A stretch of DNA of 64,000 bases from Gambelia wislizenii (Eukaryota > Chordata > Lepidosauria > Squamata > Crotaphytidae): the NCBI GenBank assembly GCA_030847615.1, contig JAUMIR010000002.1, positions 288,714,028 to 288,778,027 on the forward strand, written 5' to 3'. The position numbers were made by a program, and so were the translations under genes. This document shows positions 24,691 through 38,559 of the stretch, piece after piece. Every line of letters begins with the position of its first letter. The first letter of the stretch is position 1. A model generated the notes under the pieces. It did no database searches and was not told where the DNA came from. It worked only from the letters and a program-made list of their open reading frames with translations.

Positions 24691-27600
24691 AGTGGAGGGA
24701 TTTTACTTGTTAATAAAGAAATTTTTTTTAAAAATAATTTCAGCTAATTTTTACTCTGTGTTGTATATATGTAGCTTTTTTTGTCTTTTTAATTAAAAAA
24801 ACAAACCTCCTAAGCCCCTGCACTGCAAAACATAAACAAAAACAGAAGAAGTGCAGCCCTTTAAGCACTTGGCCAACCTGAAATGTCCCCCTTATCCCTG
24901 TACAATTGCTCCCCCCTGTCCTTTTCCATAAGTTGTGCATGCCCCTTGGGATGGTCCACCTTGTACTTTGAGGCTCCACTCGTTTAAAAGAAAAGTCAGT
25001 CTCCCTTCTTCCCGCCCCCTTTCTTCTAGCTATTATTGACATTCCAATAGCTCAGCAGACACCAACTGACTTGCTGTGATTCTATGAAAACCATGCAGTA
25101 AAACAATCAAGAGTGCTTTGTGGTGCAACTGTGGGGAATGGATGGATCAGTTTATGGCCTAATGTCTCTTCTTGTGGTTGATCCAAGAGACACATACCAC
25201 CAGAGGAGAAATGTCACACTTCAGGGCACCTTGGAAATGTGGTTGGAAAGCTGAAATTCTTTTTGCTCTAAGCTGAACTCAATAAAAATCACACTCTCTT
25301 TGCTTTGTTCCAAAAGAGCAACTTTAAAAAAATATAAAAAACCTCAGGAGCACCTCAAATTCCAAATCTCAAGCTGTTTAGTTATGTGCTCATTACTGCA
25401 GATTAAACTAGGTCTCTACCTCTGCCAAGTCACTGAGTCGAAAGCAGTCCACCACCTGAGTGTGGTAGCCCTGAGTGGGCTTTGTAGGCTCTCTGCTTTT
25501 ATGGACTCCCCAGAAGAAGTGAACAGGAACAGCTGTCAGGTACACCAAACACACCTGGTAGGATGCATTTGCCTTGGTAGATTAGAAGCTTGGACTAAGG
25601 CCTGCGATGTTTTTCAATAATTTTAATCTCATGCAAACAGTTTTAATACCTAGGTAGAGGGTGATATTATTTAGGCAACCAAGGTATTATCAGCTATGTA
25701 ATACAGTGAAATACTTTGCTATCAAAACACAACCATCATCTGAATCTTGCATTGCAGATTAAAGCAACAGTAACAGACTTCTTCACAGAAATTGAGAGAA
25801 ATGGGGAAAGGGGGAGAGAGAGAAAAGCAACTGCAAAGCAACAAGATTACTCATACTTGCACGAGCAACACCAGGGACAGCAAAGGGAAGTATTGGTCTC
25901 CTGCCAAATAAAGAGGAAATTCCAACACAGGGGAAGCAAAAAGAGGTAAACTCTGACTAATAACATTGCAGTTTGTTCCACACTTCAGCCTAAAGAATGC
26001 CGGAAACAGACAGCTCAGGAAGATAAATACTGAAAACATGGCAATGCACAATCATGAAACAAACAAGCCATTGAAAGTGGATCATCCCATCAAGAGAAAC
26101 CCAGGTGGTGACTGAGTGCTCCACCATAGCCCCTAACAAGGCAGATCAGACCGACTGGCCTGGAGGAGTGGCACATGGTCAGCTCCCTACCAGCCCTCTG
26201 CAGGGACTTGAGGTCTCTGGAGGACTCTCCAAGCTTAAATTCTTTATTTCCCCACTGCTTCTCTTTTCCACAGCTCCTTGAGACTTGTGGACGTGTGCAT
26301 TCTTGGGCATAGAAAACAAGTGCAGGAGGCAGATGGCACTTTTCCAGATAAAAGCCTTGTTCTTCAGGGATCCTTAAGGCATCCTGAAGAAAAAAGGCTG
26401 TAAAAATACACCTAAAGCGCTCTTCATATATGCTGTATGATAGAGGCCTACTTTTGTATCAATATCTTATGGTAGCTAATTTCCCATAAAGATCATGATG
26501 CAAGAACTGAGCTGCAACAACCAGGAGGATTACACAGTATAGCCTCCCTTGGACTGAACCTTTTCAGACTGCATATGTGTTGGGGGTGGGGCGGGGGAAA
26601 GAATAGGGAGCTGTGTTCTTTCCCATATTAAAGTCAAACCAAACCAAATTAGACATCCCTGTGCATAAGCCATCTGGCTTACAAGTTACTTTAAAACAAA
26701 TGAAAAAAAAACAAAAAACCAAAACCACCCACCAGACAGGTATTTTTTTAAAAAATAAAGCGGGGACATATAAACAGGCTGCTATGGTCTGAAGAGATAT
26801 AGTTCCAGCAAAGAAGAACCATGTGAATCTGCTCTAGTTGTATGATTTGGCTCTATATCATGCACTGTGGTCTAAATCAACAGGTAGGGTACACATCCTA
26901 ATCCTTCTCATCCTATATAGCCTCCCACATTTTGTAATATATCATTATTACCATTACCAATATAGTAACTGTAAACAAATAAATCTTCTCTTCCCACCCC
27001 CACAATAAAACCAGAGCTGAATATCACAGTTTACTTCATAGCCAAATATCTCTTCATTATTTTTTAGTTTTTGGAAACAATCATTAGATACTAAGAACAA
27101 ATTCTGTTGATCAAGTAGCCAAATGAGAAGGGAAATGAAGTTTGCATCGTGTTTTTCAATCTGAAATGATGTTTTAAATATTTCAATAAATTGCTCATTA
27201 ATAGTGAAGCTAAAAGGCACATGTCGAAGCTCTACTGCTGAAACTGAAATATTCTGGACCCAAGCACTGACAGAAACCTGTGTGCAATTTTCCAATCTTA
27301 ATCTGAGAAGCTCCCCATAGATAATCCCAACAAAGAGCAAAAGAAAAAAGAAAGTGAAAGATAGAAATAAAAGTTTGGTGTGGTGTGAGAGACAGAACAC
27401 TAGAGTAAGAGGAAGCTCCCTCAGACCTTAACTCAAAAGGGCCGTGAAATATGTGTATTCTACCAGTCCTTCAGGAACACGTTCTTTCCCCATCAACCCA
27501 TTTCTTGCTTAGCTTAGTCCCCAAAGAACTCTAAATAGTGCTGCCAAACCATCTCCATGTTCTCTAATGTGCTCCTGCTCCAAACTTTGAGCTTCAATTT

Positions 27601-27892
27601 GGCTCCAATATAACTTAGGGTCCCTTTGATTTTTACATGAACACAACAGTCAAACATTGCATTTGGTAATTTAGCCTGGTATTTTATACCTCAACAAGTT
27701 GTAATTCTCTCCCAACTTGCTACCTCATGATCCATTTATTTGGAGAAGAAGAGAGTTCAACCTAAATCTTTTGTACTAAATAACCACTGAGCTATGGCCT
27801 CTATCTTCAGGAGGTTTGCCTGGACAGTCACTTATTTTGGATGTGAATATATACAACTAACAGTTGCCTTGTATTTTACAAAAGGACTTTTC

Positions 27893-28424
27893 TAGACAGG
27901 CTATTTACCCCGTCTCCCCCCCCCAATCTTGGAGCCCCGCAGTCCAAATTATGCAGGACTCTTGCCCCGTTTCACCTCCAGGCAGTCCAGATGATGTCCA
28001 GGGAAAAGACCAGGGGAAGTTGTGGTAAAGACCATTAAACCATTCTAATTAAACACCTGGAAAAAAACACTTCATGTGGGAAAACCCAGATCAGGTCAGA
28101 GTGGGAATGCAGGATCTGTACCTGCACACTGGCCCGTATAGCCCGTTGTCGCCACTGCGGGACTTTCTCTGCAGCTAGGAAGGAGCCCCCCAGCATGTTA
28201 TCAAGGCCTCCTGCATGTGACCAGCCTTGATCACATGCTGAGGCACTCCTTCCTGGCAGCAGAGACTGTGATGCATGACAGCAGGGGAGGCACCCACTGG
28301 TATGGGCTGGTGTTTCAGTGCGTACTTCCTCCTGTTTCATCCTGGTAACGGGGGGAAAACGGGCCAGATTTGGGGTCAGAATACGCTGTTGGGCAGTTGG
28401 CATATTCTGGCAGGTCTAGACAAG
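27893..28424. mobile_element. Foldback element, copy B, with TCTAGACA-type inverted ends
   Basis: The left TTTTCTAGACAGGCTATTTA and the right GGCAGGTCTAGACAAGCCCT are approximately inverted. The centre GCATGTTATCAAGGCCTCCT ... GACCAGCCTTGATCACATGC is palindromic and matches copy A at 8395-8835. No target duplication could be fixed. A hAT-like origin is possible but unproven. Confidence 0.6.
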
Positions 28425-29920
28425 CCCTATGTCTGGTAACTTCCACACCCTCAAGTAACCAACTAACTATTGGATGCAAGGAAGGAGAAATTTCATGTGG
28501 TGGGTATCAGGCTTTTTAAAGCCAGAAATGCTTCTTGTTTCAACCATAACTAAAGATTAGTATCAAAACTAATCAAAGCTGGCTTGAGATGAAATATAAA
28601 TAAAACTCTCCACTATGCTGCTTAGAAGAAGAAGTAGTTTAATATCTTTATCTTTAAAGACTGCTACTATGTAACAAGTCTTTCTCCACACTCTAACAGA
28701 TGGTGTTAATAAGAATAGTTACAGTTACCTCTCTTAAAATTATTGTTAGTGTGTTGTTTTTAAGTAATCATAGTGCGCTTGATTAATACACATGGGTGTA
28801 TCTCAGGAAATTTCATGTATGTATTACAATACTGTATGGCTGATCCAAAGATTGTCTATAAATGTGCATGTACTTTTTTGGTTTTAGCTTTTTTTGTCTT
28901 AGCCTTAAGCTTTTTTAGCTTAAGGACAGCAGAACAATTTTTGTACTAATACATGAGAAAAGAGTCATAGTATGGTTAAAGAGGGACAAATTTTGTTACT
29001 GGACTGTTCTAGATCAAGATTTTTTTTTTAGAATTCCCACCACATTAAGTGAAGGGCAAATTCAACAAGACTACATTTTGCACTTTCTTGTAATGGCTTC
29101 ATTAGCATGTCACAGCTGTTTTGAGCTGTACATTTATGTGTACTATTGACACAAGGGTTCTATATTTGTATAATTTTAAGTAGTCTGATGCTTTGTATGT
29201 TTACTTGGAAGCAAGTTCCAGTGAATTCAGTGAGACTTTCTGTGAGCTTAAAATCCTAAACATATTTACCCCCTAAACATATTTACCCAAGCTGGCTTGC
29301 TTCCCATCTTTCTGGTTTTAAAAATTTTGTATGGATTTTTAAAATTTTATTTTTCTATTTAATTGTTGGTACATTTTTTCATTACACAACTATTTAACTA
29401 ATTACATACCTGTTCCATTGGATAATGCTTTATATGGTAGTTTATCTATCAGTGGAAGGACTATTTAAAATTTCACTCAATGGTTTTATGTGTGCCATAC
29501 AATCTCTTTGTGCTATGTCAGTATAGAGCACTTGTTACATTGGCTGGGCAGGGAGAGAAGAGGAGATCAGAGGCAACAAAACAATAGGTTTATTAAATGC
29601 TTAAGAGAGAAAAAAAAAGACAGAAGAGCAGAAACAATTTAATCAGTGGCTAGAAGAGATAAAGTGTATTTTGTTAAAAGGGTCTAGGCAAACACTAAAA
29701 AATCTGTGCACGTCCCTGGAGCATTACAACCAAATCTAGAAACTGTCATTCAAAGCAATACAGTCTGACGTTTGGAATTGTAAAACTCCTATGGGGCATG
29801 GGTAGGCCTTTGAGTGTCAACATGAAGAAATGGGTTTTGTTTGTTGTTGCTGCACCAAAAATGTCTGCTTAATAAGTCATGGTCATAAAGTTTTTTTTTT
29901 TTAAATCACCCAGTTACTTA

Positions 29921-30127
<207 letters not shown>

Positions 30128-30191
30128 TCACCTCACATTACTCCTTCAATATTTTAAAGGCAGTTTTCAAAACAAACAAATCGAGGATATG

Positions 30192-30420
30192 TTCATAGAA
30201 TCATATAATTGTAGAGTTGGAAGAGACCACGAGGGCCATCCAGTCCAACCCCCTGCCACGCAGGAAATCATGATCAAAGTATCCCTGACAGATGGCCATC
30301 CAGCCTCTGTTTAAAGACCTCCAAGGAAGGAGATCCTACCATGCTCCGAGGGAGTATGTTCCACTGCCGAACAGCTCTTACTGTCAAAAAGTTCCTCCTA
30401 ATGTTGAGGTGGAATCTCTA
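30192..30420 (-). mobile_element. CR1 LINE 3' end
   Basis: The minus-strand end of CR1 is recognisable from TAGAATCATATAATTGTAGA at the tail, through AGTTGGAAGAGACCACGAGG, to GATGGCCATCCAGCCTCTGT and AGTTCCTCCTAATGTTGAGG. It is noncoding here and sits in the 3.3-kb SHB intron just upstream of the SH2 exon. Confidence 0.88.
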
Positions 30421-33349
30421 AAATATGTTAAATATGTTGAAGTCTCATGGATTTTATGGCTGCGGGTGGGGGAGTTAACAATTTGAGAACATGTAGGGCA
30501 GACATTTATGACAATGTCAATTTTTATTTTAATGACAATGTTAATTTTTACAATTTTCATTCTGCAGAATAGTTTCATATGAGGTAGAAGTATTACTATC
30601 TGAAGTAGGCCAATTCGCCTCCTCTGTCATTAAAAGCTGTAGTTGAGGCAAAAACAAAACAAAAAGCAAAACCCTCAGACAACAGCAAAGCAAAACATAA
30701 ATTGCCTATTGGGACATCATGTCATGCAGAATGAAGTGGTGGCATTCTGGACTGTATCACTTTAGACTGTATAATGAAACTCCACGTAAAACAATTTTTA
30801 CATGGTAACATTTTACATGATGTTTACATGATGTTTATAAACATGATGTTTTCAAATGAGCCTCCATGTAAAACAATTTTACTAAATGTAGCAAAAGTGC
30901 AAATCAAGAAAGAGCAAGGGGGTGATTCTTACAATCTGAAGGATTAAACAACATGCATCCATCCTTGACAAATTCTACCACTGCATTCACCTGTGTATAT
31001 ATCAACTGCAAGCTGGTAAACAATATCTGAGTAATAAGATAGGATACTGAATGGAAATGTAGCTTCTTTCAGCTTCCACATGAACTTAGTTGTCATCAAA
31101 ATGTTTAGCAAAATGAAGCAATGATGGAATAGATTGTACTACTCCAGGCTTCAGGAAGGGGAATCACAGTTTTGAATGTTCCCATGCTGAAAATATCCTG
31201 CAAACAGAAAGTGAATCTGGCTGGTAGAGAACCCTGACCTCTGATATACCAGTTTTCTATTTTTTTGGATTTGTTTCTCTTTAAAGCAAGGGGACACTCA
31301 AAAAATGGTATTCCCCCATCAGTCTGAAGTGAAACATGGCACTCGCCCTGCTTGGTCTGCTCTGTGCACACAGCCACCTGTTTGCTTTCTACATCTAGGT
31401 GCAAGTACTAGTAGGAAAGCAAGGAAAGAAAATTTAGGAAAGACAATAATGAAATAGTTGCTGGATATTTTAAAGATCTAAAATTTAGTGAGAGATGACT
31501 ACCATCCTACACACTTAAGAATATTAATTGAAATTGATGGGGTGCAAGTTGGCATAGAGTATTGAATTCTGCTGGGTATAGTTTGTACAATAATGAACAG
31601 TAACAGAGCAAGATTGTAACCTACAAATAAGCCAGGTACTGCATTACTCCTTAAAATAATAGCATGACAGATTGATAAAAATCCCAAACAATATCTGTAG
31701 AATTTTCTATTTGAAATTTTCAGCAGAGGATGTTTGCAAAAGCAAACAGGGTGAAATTCTCAAATTAAATGGTGACAGTCCAATTGCTGCTGCATGTATG
31801 CTGAGATTGGAAAATTATGTTCTGCAGAGTCTACTTTCTTGGAACAAATGTTACAAAATTATTTTCCTTCAGACAGTAGAACCATTTCCTATATCACAAT
31901 GGTTGGGCCTTGTCAACATCCAAGCAAGAGTGTGACACTTCTCTTGATGGAACAGATCAAGTTCACCTAAGGCTTCCAGACAGCCAGTGGTTTATATCAC
32001 AAGCAAGAATCAAGGTGATGGTCACCCATTGTTTGTTTCCCAGCAGAAGCAGACTACCTTCATATATGGAGGTTCTATTATAAGCAATTATTCTTTATAG
32101 CCCATTGTCTATGAATTTGAGGAAGTCATTTAAGCCAGTGAGCATCACAATATCTTATGGTAGTGAATACCCTAAGTTAGTTTATATACAGCTGTAAAGA
32201 GCTACATCTTATGCCAGCTCCAAATGTAGCACTGATCAATGTCACTGGATGGCTCTGAATTCTAGTACATGACAGGAAGGGAAATATTTCTGTATCCATT
32301 TTGTTCAACTCCACCATGTTTTCCTCCCCCTTTTTTTCTAAACAGTGAAGTGTCAAAAGTTATAGCCTTTGCTCACAGGCAATGTGTTTTGGCTCTTTAA
32401 TCGCTTTTTTTTGCACGTCTGTGCATTTTTCCCAACTCTATACAGTACTATCTTTTTTGAGATGGGGGTATTAGAGTTGTCCACAGCATTCAAAATGGGA
32501 TAGCACCATAGATTGCTGGAATCGTATTTCCAATTGCTTTCCTAAGAATTTTCTGACACCTTTTTACTGCTGCAACAACACTTGATATTAAGGCAACTTT
32601 TCACCATAATCTTAATCTCTTCTTGAAGATTATAGCTAGATCAGATTCTACTAGCAGACAAGCGTGTTAAAGCTTTGGTCCTACAACATATTAGTTGCAT
32701 TTTAAAAAAATGACAATGTGACTGAGCAATGTGTCTAGATCTAACCTTGTTCTTTGCATTTCTGGCTTTACATTCCTTGTCTTTTTTGCTACACTCTTCA
32801 AAATGAGAAGTTTGCCATTTAATGCTTTTGGTAAAATTGATGATGCCCTGTGAAATCCTGTACATTTACTAAATTAACTACAGTGTAGTTTTTACAAAAT
32901 TAACCATTCATGTTACAGTCACAGGATATGCCAAGGGACCTTTTGCATGTTATATTTTATAAGTGTACACTTAAATGAAATAGGACACTGGAAAACATAA
33001 ATTGTGAACATGCCAAACACGCTTGAAAGGATGCATCATACTGCTGTATTGTTCAGGCTCTCTGCAATGTGTACAAGTTAAAGCAAACCTGAGTTTGGCT
33101 CTGCAAAACATGCAAAATGGCTCTTGTACAGAAGCAGATGAAAGCAGAATACAACCAGATGCAGATTTATTGTATGAACCACCAAGCAAAACTGTCCCAG
33201 GGAGACCAATTGTGTTGGTAACCTGTAATGCAGACATAACTCCTGGGACTCCTTGAGTGAGGCATTGAGTTCTATAATCAAACCTCTTCTGGAGATGGCT
33301 TCTGTTTCCTTCCTCATCCACCCACACTGTCAATGTCAGCTTAACTCAC

Positions 33350-33524
33350 ATTTGTTTTTCCAGTGGGATAGTTGGATCCACTCTCTCTCCCAGGATTCCA
33401 CAGAATTCGGGGCTACCATGCTTGATGGGCTTGAAGCCTCCCCCGGGTGCTCGAAGCTGTCGACGCCGGTCGCTTGAAGATGGAGAAGGTGAAGACTGTC
33501 TTATTTCTCCCCCATTGAACTGGC
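33350..33524 (-). CDS. SHB: SHB exon: linker immediately before the SH2 domain
   Basis: This 175-bp minus-strand exon begins after the acceptor TTTCAG and ends at the donor GTGAGT. It starts with 2 nt that complete the split codon from the exon at 49352-49567, continues for 57 codons, and ends with AT, which is completed by the A at the start of the exon at 30041. The peptide begins QFNGGEIRQSSPSPSSSDRR, continues through the basic RRRQLRAPGGGFKPIKHGS and ends EFCGILGERVDPTIPLEKQ. The serine/arginine-rich start and the GFKPIKHGSPEFCGILGERVDP block are characteristic of SHB just before its SH2 domain. Its phase and order relative to the two other exons make an independent pseudogene unlikely. 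A 15.8-kb intron separates it from the upstream exon and a 3.3-kb intron from the downstream one. Confidence 0.92.
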
Positions 33525-35276
33525 CTGAAAGAAAAGTTCAGGCAAAGCAATTACTTCCAAATCAACATAATTTTAAAAGCACAGTTTTAAAAGATGGCAA
33601 AGAGAACCCTTTAACTTTAAAGCCGCTTAAGGATGTGGCTAATTTGAATAACTGAACATGAAGTGGGTAGCTTCTGTCTCCACCAGCCATTTTTACACTT
33701 GTTTATGAAAGCAAAATATTATTTTAAAATCCAGAAAAAAAATACTATTCAGGGGTATCCATGTTGGCTGTGCAGCAAAATACAACAACATCCAGAAACC
33801 TGGGCTGACCCTGATTAGCTTATAAGATTAGGCAGGATCTGGAGCCTTACCTGTACAGCACCTAAAAGTTTTTCTAGATGTAACAGTACAGATACTCCTT
33901 GAGAAATTCAATGCTTTCTGCCTAAGAAAGGAGCAATTAGCTTCACACAGGACAGGCACAGCTGGATCTCAAGAGAAGTTACTTTTCTGTTGCTAATGGA
34001 GTTGAAATTTTATTACCTGTCTTTTATTGCCCTTTGTCCCTAGTCCTCACATGGCCAATGAGGGGAGTGGACTTTGCCTGCACTGAAACCCCTCAATACC
34101 ATCTTCTTAACTGACAACATCTTAAGCAGAATGTAGGCCTGTGACTCTAACATCATCACCATTTTTCTCCTGCATGATTTTTAACATCATTGCCTACTGA
34201 AAAAGCCAGTGAAGCTTCGAAAGCTTGCATAATGTATTTTAGGCTTTGGACTTGGCCCCCCAAAAGTATCTCTGCTTGTGGATTTTGTTATTTTAAAGAT
34301 ATCATTAAGGTGCTGCAACACATTAAACAAAGACTGTCCTATAGCCTTTGTTGAAGTTTATAATGCCATCGTTTGGTTGATAGTAACAAAGGAGATGGTA
34401 TGTGTTCCAGGTCCTCATAACGTTTGCAAATAGAAGTTTTGATACACTGTTAAATGGTTTGCCATCCTCTCCTACCAGGCATTTGAACGGGCACCTGAAT
34501 TGGTAAGGTTTCCTGTGAAACCCTCAATTCCGCAACAGTTCTGTTTAGATAGCCTTTCCTAATAGCTACAGCCACAATAACAATAATGATACATGCCAAT
34601 GGCAGTTTTCTTTGATGTGTCGTTTTTTTCACTAATAGTTGGAATTAGCTGAATGGGACAGGTAAGTTGACCTCAAGGACACTCTGTATATATCCAGAGT
34701 GTATTCAGGACTCAAAGGTATGATTTTTTGTCTGGTAAATAGCAGTACACTTTAAATAAGGACCCAGTGTTCATATATACCACATATTCAAACTAGGCAG
34801 TCTTAGTTCTGAGGAAAGGGAGGGCTTGAGGCTCTCTAACAGAGAATTGTCAGTGGACGACATGTTGCCAGTATTCTGTGGGGGAAACCATGACAGTTAT
34901 GGCAGGCTCCCCTGTCTGGGTGTCCTCTGAATGTGTTGGACTGTAATTCTCATTAGGCCAGACCACTGAGCACACCGGCTGGGGGTGATGTGAGTTGCAG
35001 AGCACTGAAGAAGGCAACTCTATCCTCTCTTAGTCTACTCCCCACCAGTAAAGCCAAGGATGAAATCCCCTTATTATTAATTCTAACAAGTTTGTTTGTA
35101 TTATAGCCCCACAACTAACTCAATGTATGTGATCTCTTAGGTTTCTTCTAACGAAAACTAGCAGGAACAAATGGGAACTGCCAGAGTTCAGTTAATTCAT
35201 AATATGTGTAGGTCAAGATGACATTTGGTATCTAAATCTAAAAGGACAATACAACCTTCTACCTGTGTGTGTGGAA

Positions 35277-35466
35277 CCAGTGTGGCATAGTGGTTTCAGT
35301 GTTGGACTATGACTCTGGAGACTAGGGTTCAAATCCCCAGTTGGCCATGAAAACCCACTGGGTGACCTTGGGCCAGTCACACACTCTCAGCCCTTAGAAA
35401 ACCCTGTGATAGATTTGACTTATCGCCATAAGTCAGAAACAACTCGAAGGCACACAACAATAACAA
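35277..35466 (+). mobile_element. Sauria-type tRNA SINE with BovB-like tail
   Basis: The tRNA-like head has TGGCATAGTGGTTTCAGTG (A box) and GGGTTCAAATCCCC (B box). Then come the conserved CTGGGTGACCTTGGGCCAGT and the tail CGCCATAAGTCAGAAACAAC, ending in ACACAACAATAACAA. Confidence 0.9.
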
Positions 35467-36017
35467 ACCTGCGCGTGTATAAATGCAAACTCAGCCTTTT
35501 CCAAAATCCAAAGTGAACAAAAAGAGTTCTGGACAATTATCCTGATCCAAACTCAAGCTCATAGTTAGAAACAGCATATGTAGGGACGCTTTGAATGTTA
35601 GTTCCACACGTGGTTTTGAAAAGAAGTGAAAATGCCTCTGCCTCATTCAGTGCATACAAGAGCAACATGACTAGTACAGGGACAGATACACACACGCAAA
35701 CATACAGTACTCTCACACACACTTCCTTAAAACTTTGCCAGCCATGCAAACTACTATGTTAAAGGATTCTGAGAAGGGGGGAGAGGGACCACTCCAAGGC
35801 TCTCATTCTTTCTCATATTACAGTTGTGATGGTGTCAGAGGGCTCTGGTGTTCTGGAATGGGAGACACTGCTTAAAGCAAACCCCTCACTTGTCCCCCAC
35901 CCCACTTTGTCCAACCCATTTGTGAATTGCCAGGAACAATGTTAAGTGGAAACATTAATAAAGACTACCAGTTTCCAGCCTGTCAGAGACAGAAGGAGAA
36001 TGCTCTAGAAAAGCCAG

Positions 36018-36072
36018 CCCCAACTTTGGTGGAGACGATGGGAATTGTAGTCCAACATGTCTGAGGGCACCT
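36018..36072 (-). repeat. Fragment of the same interspersed repeat
   Basis: CCCCAACTTTGGTGGAGACG and ATGGGAATTGTAGTCCAACATGT are the reverse of the 52460-type pattern. Confidence 0.5.
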
Positions 36073-36663
36073 GGATGGAGAAGGCTGTTCCCAGCTTTGT
36101 CATTCTGTGCCTGGAAGGCTTTCAAAATGAGTTATGAGACCTCCCTAAGGGTTGTATGAGAGCGATAGGAATCTGGGAAAGATCCACAGCTACCGCCGTT
36201 GGAAGACATGCAGTAGCTGTGGATTTATTCCCTACCACACTGTGCTTGCTCTCTCTGCTCCTTCTCTAGTCATGCCAGCATGTGGAAGGGAGTCCCACAA
36301 GTGGGCACCTCAGAACAGAATCTAGAGGAGGAAGGGATGCATTTCCTGGACCTTCAGGCAGCCAGTGGGACTCTGTTACCTCATACTTTAGCCTGCCTCC
36401 ACACAACCTGCTTATCTTCAAGGGAAGGCTACCCCAACCATCTAATTATAGTGGTTTCTACTTACTAATTTGTTATTACCATTATGTACTCAGGATTTTG
36501 TTTTTAATGAGTTTATAACATGGTAGGGGCCCACCAGGGCAGAAAAGCACATAATAAGTAAAGTATTTCAGAATTATTTCAGAAATTAAATTGCAAGCTC
36601 TTGATATGTTTTGTGGGGATTAGACAGTGGTCTTCCTCAGCTCACTTGAATACCAGAGAAAGT

Positions 36664-36690
36664 TTCATAGAATCATAGAATTGTCAGATG
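36664..36690 (-). mobile_element. Very short CR1 tail
   Basis: TTCATAGAATCATAGAATTG is the 3' microsatellite of CR1 with a few bases of the preceding sequence. Too little remains for family assignment beyond CR1. Confidence 0.5.
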
Positions 36691-37524
36691 AAAGAGAGGT
36701 AATGCCTCAATTCTACAGCAACATAAAAACCAGCAGAATTCCATCTATGAGTAGGACTATGGAAAATTATTTTGAGCAAACAGACCTCAATAATTAGATA
36801 CAAGACTGGGCATATTTTTGGATAAAGAAGCTGAAAACTTTCCTATATTGGTACAAATGTCTTTTTAGTTACTTTATCATTGTGAGACAATAAACTAGAA
36901 AATAGTAGTCCTAAGAATTTATGTTGCTTCTTGGTAAAGTATATTGGAGAGAGGAAAATAAAAACTGGATTTCTTTTAGGAAGCTAGACAGCCTCCTAAA
37001 TATTCATTAAAACATATAAGTTGAAAGCTTCTTTATTGAACGGGCTGCTTAGTTTTTAGGAGGTCATAATGAGGGAAGATTCAAGAGCAACTTTAAAGGA
37101 ACCAGTTCTGCTATAATCCAGTCACGATTTGTTTGTGTGCAGGAATATAAAGAGTAAACAATCAAGGCAAGCCTGCTATAATGTTATGGGAAGGGTCATC
37201 TCTCGAAAATGCAATCTTTTATCACAGTAAAACCTTGTACTGGGACAGGGTATAGTGACTTGTACATTGCCTTATGTAGGCCCCTGTGCAAACAAGTCAA
37301 ATAAGCAAACAGGAGGGCTAAGATAAGTGAGTTGAACTGGTATTATCCTGACCGTCCTGTGTGCATATGTCCCCTTTCTGAAATACTTCCATGGATTTCA
37401 ATAAAATCCTAAACAGGGAAGGGAGAAGCTAATGTCATTGATTCTTCTTTGGTTATTAATAACTCTGTATCCTACGGCTGAAGCTCAGTTCCACTAGAAA
37501 TCAACAAGAGCATCTATATAAGCT

Positions 37525-37762
37525 GCAGTGAAGTGCTTTGAAGGTTAGACTACAACTCTGGAGACCAGGGTCCAAATCTCCACTCAGCCATGGAGTTCCA
37601 GTTGATGACACTCTCAGCCTCAGAGAAAGGCAAAAGCAAGCCCCTCTGAACAAATCTTGCCAAGAAAACTCTGTGATAGATTTGCCTTAGGATTGCCGTA
37701 AGTCAGAAACAACTTGAAGGCACACAACAACAGCAACAACAACAACACACACACACACAACA
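37525..37762 (+). mobile_element. Sauria-type tRNA SINE with long ACA tail
   Basis: The diverged head (GAGACCAGGGTCCAAATCTC) is followed by CCCCTCTGAACAAATCTTGC and the BovB-like tail GCCGTAAGTCAGAAACAAC. It ends in an ACAACAACA/ACAC repeat. Confidence 0.88.
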
Positions 37763-38364
37763 TCTAAAGAAGGATTGCCTCACAGATGAAACTTTCCCCA
37801 CATGGAAAGTACATCCACGTAGGAAAAGAGACACATTTACTTAATTGTAAAATAAAATATGTATATGTCTATTTTGCTTTCTGTGCATGTAGAAAATAAA
37901 TGCATGATAAGTTTTTTTTTAACAGTGGTTCTTATACCATGCAGGACGTCTTACCTGAGGTGGCCCTTAAATGGCAGTGTATGAAAGGTATAATTACACA
38001 AATGATTCATGCAAATTAATATGTTCAAAAGCTTGCAGAATCGTAATCACAAAGCAAGGGAGTTGGGAAGAATTAACCGATTTGAATGGTTCATAAAATT
38101 TAATTAAGTTTCATTTATTTATTCTGTTTAATAGCAATAACTTTAATGTTGTCTGTCTTTGTGGAAGACACGTATATAATCCCTTAAAAGAATATTTGTA
38201 TTGAGACAAATCAGATAACCAAACATTACTGACAGAACCTAAATCATTACAACAACTTGCAAGTAATTAAAAGCTGAAAGCAATTATTTAACATTATGGG
38301 AAGTAAAACAAGTTACCTTGGCTAATTGTATGTGAAGAAGATATGAGAATAACATGTTTAACCG

Positions 38365-38455
38365 TACAATCCTATGCTTGTCTACTCCAATGTAATTACC
38401 ATTGTGTCCAATGGGACTTACTCCCATGTTAATGGCTATACTGGGAATGAAGTTT
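38365..38455 (+). repeat. Old interspersed repeat (CAATGGGACTTACTCCCA type)
   Basis: CGTACAATCCTATGCTTGTC and CCAATGGGACTTACTCCCAT are a motif set that recurs, diverged, at 53240-53340 (reversed order) and 29205-29270. The pattern is widespread in reptile genomes; origin not assigned. Confidence 0.5.
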
Positions 38456-38559
38456 AAACTACAACACAGACTTAAGTCTTACAAGCCCCCACTACGGTGT
38501 TCATTGTTCCACTCACATGGGAGCCACTAGCCACCACTGGCCTAATCCTGCTTTCAGAT

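Noticed and set aside
26954..27400. 148-codon open frame on the minus strand (hydrophobic start, MFCLSHHTKLLFLSFTFFFL)
   Set aside because: It lies in AT-rich intron, has no recognisable domain, no splice context and no repeat support. The apparent signal peptide comes from a T-rich run. One frame of this length is expected by chance in 64 kb.
35277..35360. tRNA gene at the head of the SINE
   Set aside because: A and B boxes are present but there is no cloverleaf or terminator, and the sequence continues into a SINE body and ACA tail.
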